Source of the DNA: Curtobacterium sp. MCBA15_008
GTDB lineage: Bacteria > Actinomycetota > Actinomycetes > Actinomycetales > Microbacteriaceae
Length of the DNA: 32,902 nt
Assembly: GCF_001865065.1 (NCBI RefSeq)
Contig: NZ_MJGN01000034.1
Location: 245,977 to 278,878 of the forward strand
Reading direction: 5' to 3'
Shown here: piece by piece, positions 30,558 through 32,902 of the stretch
Position numbering within the stretch: position 1 is the stretch's first letter
Layout: the number at the start of each line of letters is the position of its first letter
Position numbers and translations under genes: made by a program
The notes under the pieces: generated by a model
The model's database searches: none
The model's input: only the letters and a program-made list of their open reading frames with translations
What the model was told of the DNA's origin: nothing

Positions 30558-31439
30558 ATGGAGACCCGGCTGCTCGAACAGTTCGTCACCGTCGCGACCG
30601 AGGGCAGCGTCACCCGTGCCGCCGAGCGGCTCTGGGCTGCGCAATCCACCGTTTCGGCCGGCATCGCCTCGCTCGAACGGAGCTTCGGGGTCCGGCTCTT
30701 CGACCGGACGGGCCGCCATCTCGTGCTCACCGCGGCCGGCGAGGACCTCCTCCCCCACGCCCGCGCCGTGCTCGAGTCCCTCGACCGGATGCGCGACCTC
30801 GCGACCGCGGAGGACGCCGACCTTCGCGGCCGGGTCCGGCTCGGCATCTTCACGAGCATGGACATCGTGGACCTCACCGGGGTGCTCCGCCGGTTCCGCC
30901 AGAGCCACCCGCTCGTGACCGTCGAGCTGATGACCTCGCCGTCGGGCACCACCGGCCTGGTGCAGGACCTGGTGGCCGGCCGGCTCGACATCGCCTACAC
31001 CGGGCTGCCCGGGGTCCCGAGCGGTGTCGACGTGCAGCCGCTGCGGGAGATGCCGTTCCGGGTCTTCCTGGCGTCGGACCACCGGCTCGCGGACCGGACT
31101 GCGGTCTCGCTCGCCGAACTCGCCGACGAGCCCTTCATCGACACCGCGCACGGCTTCGGCAACCGGATCATCCTCGACACCGCACTCGAACGGCTCGGGA
31201 TCCGGCGCCGCATCGTCGCCGAGATGAACGACATGCCCGCGGTCATCCGGTTCGCGTCGGCCGGCCTCGGGGTCGGGGTCGTGCCGGACTCCGGGGTGCG
31301 GCACGACGGTGCGGTGCTCGAACTCGAGGACGAGGTGGAGCCCCTCCGCATCGGCCTCGCGATGCGCACGAGTCCGGAGCCGACCCGCGCGGTGCGCGCG
31401 CTGGCACGCGACATCGTCGCGGCGCGCGTCGTCGACTGA
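30558..31439 (+). CDS. LysR-family regulator next to MFS transporter
   Basis: A 293-residue LysR-type regulator. The helix-turn-helix is EGSVTRAAERLWAAQSTVSAGIASLE, and the effector-binding domain spans about 90-290. I start at METRLLEQF (30558), where the family begins and where GATACT lies 6 nt upstream. An in-frame ATG at 30483 would place both the promoter and the operator inside the gene. The effector is unknown; regulation of the divergent MFS gene is inferred. Confidence 0.9.
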   Translation: METRLLEQFVTVATEGSVTRAAERLWAAQSTVSAGIASLERSFGVRLFDRTGRHLVLTAAGEDLLPHARAVLESLDRMRDLATAEDADLRGRVRLGIFTSMDIVDLTGVLRRFRQSHPLVTVELMTSPSGTTGLVQDLVAGRLDIAYTGLPGVPSGVDVQPLREMPFRVFLASDHRLADRTAVSLAELADEPFIDTAHGFGNRIILDTALERLGIRRRIVAEMNDMPAVIRFASAGLGVGVVPDSGVRHDGAVLELEDEVEPLRIGLAMRTSPEPTRAVRALARDIVAARVVD

Positions 31440-31463
31440 CGGTCGCCCTGGGCGCAACCCACC

Positions 31464-31511
31464 GACGGACTGGAGGCGCGGGTCGTCCCCGCCACGCGCC
31501 TCCAGGCCGTC
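31464..31511. terminator. bidirectional terminator containing the dispersed 15-mer
   Basis: Arms 31464-31480 and 31495-31511 form a 17-bp stem with one mismatch and a 14-base loop, between convergent lysR and the sigma-partner gene. The left arm contains GGACTGGAGGCGCGG (31467-31481), the third exact copy of that motif. Confidence 0.8.
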
Positions 31512-32256
31512 AGTCCCCCCAGATCGTCTCGCTCAACGAACCCAGCAGGTTGTCGGTCGGGACGTTGGTCTGGTCGATGACGATCCACGTGGTGCCGCGG
31601 AAGTAGAAGGTGTACGCCTTCTCGACGCCGTACCCCTCGACCGTCGCGCGCGACTGGCAGAAGGTGCCGGGGCCGCGTTCCTCGCAGGTGCCCCCGCCGT
31701 CGAAGTCCGGGAAGCGCCGCACGGCCTCTGCCAGCTGCGCGTCCGATCCGGTTCCGATCTGGATCGAGATGCCCGAGATGTCCGCGCGCGGGTCCCGCCA
31801 GAGGCACGAGATCGACGTCGGACCGAGGTCGGAGTCGGGCGCGTCGACACCCGGGGTCGTCTCGGTCACGGGTGTCTCGCCGAACAGCCGGTCGTAGTCC
31901 GGAGCGGGGACGACGGAGCGGCAGTCGGTGGGGATGGTCGCGACCGTGTTCCGCGACGGCGTGGGCCGCGGCGTCGGGCTCGCCGTGATCGGGGCGGACG
32001 TCGGCGTGGTCGCGGACGGAGCCGGCTCGGGCTCCTGCGTCTGCACCGGCGAGGCGACCGGCTCGTCCTGCTGCGAGAGCGTCAGCGCGACGGCCCCCGT
32101 CGCGGTACCCACGGCGAGGAGCGCGACGACGCCGATCATGAGACCGGAGCGACCACGACGTCGCTTCGGACGCGGTGCGGCACGGTCGAGGACGTTCCGC
32201 TTCATCGAGACGAGCATGCGCTGCAGCTCGTCTCCCTCGGGAGGTTCAGTGTTCAT
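31510..32256 (-). CDS. single-pass membrane protein, putative partner of the ECF sigma factor
   Basis: A 248-residue type II-like membrane protein. A 37-residue basic cytoplasmic tail (MNTEPPEGDELQRMLVSMKRN) precedes one helix (about 39-60). A Pro/Thr/Ser spacer (about 62-105) and an outer domain with four cysteines (TDCRSV, ISCLWRD, GTCEERGPGTFCQS) follow. The ATG overlaps the sigma gene by 11 nt, the usual place for an anti-sigma factor. No zinc-type (HxxxCxxC) anti-sigma motif is present and the cytoplasmic tail is short. It may therefore be an atypical anti-sigma or simply a sigma-controlled surface protein. Confidence 0.75.
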   Translation of the reverse strand: MNTEPPEGDELQRMLVSMKRNVLDRAAPRPKRRRGRSGLMIGVVALLAVGTATGAVALTLSQQDEPVASPVQTQEPEPAPSATTPTSAPITASPTPRPTPSRNTVATIPTDCRSVVPAPDYDRLFGETPVTETTPGVDAPDSDLGPTSISCLWRDPRADISGISIQIGTGSDAQLAEAVRRFPDFDGGGTCEERGPGTFCQSRATVEGYGVEKAYTFYFRGTTWIVIDQTNVPTDNLLGSLSETIWGD

Positions 32257-32785
32257 CGTGCATCACCGCCTTCTTGAGTCGACGTCGGTTGCGGGAGACC
32301 CGCTGGGTGACCGCTCCCACGCTCAGCCCGAGGATCTCGGCGGCCTCGGCGTAGGAGTGCCCCTCGAGGAGGCACAGTTCGCAGATGCGCCGGTCGGTCT
32401 CGGGGAGCGCCGCGATCTCGGCGCGGACCCAGCGGAGCCGTTCACGGGCTTCGTCGTGGTCCTCCGGAGCGGCGAGGTGTTCCGGCAGCTCGTCGCTCCG
32501 ATGCTTGGCGCGCTTCCGCCCGGCGTTCAGGGCGTGGTTGCGGCAGACGACCAGGAGCCACGGCAGCATCGTGTCCGCCGGCAGTTCGAGCGTGGCCGCT
32601 CGCTGCCAGAGGGTCAGGAACGAGTCCTGCACGATCTCCTCGACCTCCATGCGGTCGGCGGCGATCGCCCAGGCGTAGCGGGTGAGGGTGGCGGCGTAGC
32701 GGTCGAACGCGCGGGCGAGTGCGCCCTTGTCGCCCTGCGCCATCGCACGGACGATTGCCTCGTCCGTCTCCGTCGTCACGTCCAC
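32246..32785 (-). CDS. ECF-type RNA polymerase sigma factor
   Basis: A 179-residue extracytoplasmic-function sigma factor. Region 2 (about 25-92) includes AFDRYAATLTRYAWAIAADRMEVEEIVQDSFLTLW. Region 4 (about 115-171) includes LPETDRRICELCLLEGHSYAEAAEILGLSVGAVTQRVSRNRRRL. The GTG at 32785 has a perfect AAGGAGGT ribosome site 5 nt upstream. It is co-made with the overlapping membrane protein gene. The signal and target genes are not visible here. Confidence 0.93.
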   Translation of the reverse strand: MDVTTETDEAIVRAMAQGDKGALARAFDRYAATLTRYAWAIAADRMEVEEIVQDSFLTLWQRAATLELPADTMLPWLLVVCRNHALNAGRKRAKHRSDELPEHLAAPEDHDEARERLRWVRAEIAALPETDRRICELCLLEGHSYAEAAEILGLSVGAVTQRVSRNRRRLKKAVMHDEH

Positions 32786-32902
32786 ATCCCACCTCCTTCA
32801 TCCAGAGGTGTCGGCAGGACGCGCGATCCTGACAGGACCGTGTCGGAATCGTGACCGCCGGGCGTGTCGGGCGGGCGCGGGCGGGGGCTTGGTCGTTTCG
32901 GG
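32786..32902 (-). promoter_or_regulatory. upstream region of the sigma gene with inverted repeat
   Basis: TGTCGGCAGGA (32809-32819) and TCCTGACA (32827-32834) form an imperfect inverted repeat. TGTCGG recurs at 32840-32845. These could be part of an autoregulated ECF promoter, but no GGAAC-type -35 is clear. The window ends before another gene is seen. Confidence 0.3.

Overview
The window is chromosomal DNA of very high G+C content from a Gram-positive actinobacterium. Microbacteriaceae, probably near Curtobacterium, fits best: about 70% G+C or more by eye, DasR-like sugar regulation, a branched-chain 2-oxo acid dehydrogenase, many GTG starts and ATGA/GTGA gene overlaps, and many apparently leaderless genes. 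No rRNA, tRNA, phage, transposase or CRISPR array was seen. The genus is inferred; no 16S gene is present.

Layout. (1) 45-4530, minus strand: a zinc uptake operon znuA-znuC-znuB-zur, preceded by a promoter with a 17-bp near-perfect Zur-type palindrome and followed by a membrane PH-like protein and an alpha/beta hydrolase. (2) 4554-7615: a split glucose/GlcNAc-type PTS (EIIC on minus; EIIB and EIIA divergent on plus) with a GntR/UTRA regulator. DasR-like operators lie in front of both the PTS and the regulator. (3) 7665-9498: a NarL-type two-component system. (4) 9585-13086: a GTGA-coupled trio of an MprF-like aminoacyl-lipid synthase, a membrane-anchored esterase and a small two-helix protein, then an acetyltransferase gene (13048-13623). 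(5) 13795-18716: aminotransferase - E1 alpha - E1 beta - E2 of a branched-chain 2-oxo acid dehydrogenase. (6) 18767-21188: holin-like membrane protein, LMW tyrosine phosphatase, purB. (7) 21390-23437: a secreted protein and an L,D-transpeptidase. (8) 23495-25543: divergent LysR/EamA pair. (9) 25512-28124: epimerase plus DUF4166, then a CDF cation exporter. (10) 28125-28994: a lower-G+C repeat patch and a small exported protein with a possible BECR-type nuclease-like domain. (11) 29157-31439: divergent MFS/LysR pair. (12) 31510-32785: ECF sigma factor with an overlapping membrane partner.

How the genes fit together. Zinc import (znu) and probable zinc/cobalt export (CDF) sit in one neighbourhood. 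The PTS and its regulator form a self-contained sugar regulon. The aminotransferase/dehydrogenase cluster would turn branched-chain amino acids into acyl-CoA starters for iso/anteiso fatty acids. The MprF-like/esterase pair suggests writing and erasing of an aminoacyl-lipid mark.

Patterns not explained by the genes. Ten or more genes have a TAnnnT- or xATxxT-type -10 hexamer exactly 6-7 nt before the start codon, the signature of leaderless transcription. A hairpin repeat family with GAGGGAGCAGGAATCGTCGG-like arms occurs three times, once inside the 3' end of a coding frame. A second motif, GGACTGGAGGCGCGG, occurs three times at gene ends or spacers. Two 45-bp imperfect direct repeats lie at 28230-28345. 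I see no large new defence or mobile system here. The best candidates for something undescribed are the lipid-modification trio, the exported BECR-like protein with its upstream repeats, and the two dispersed repeat families.
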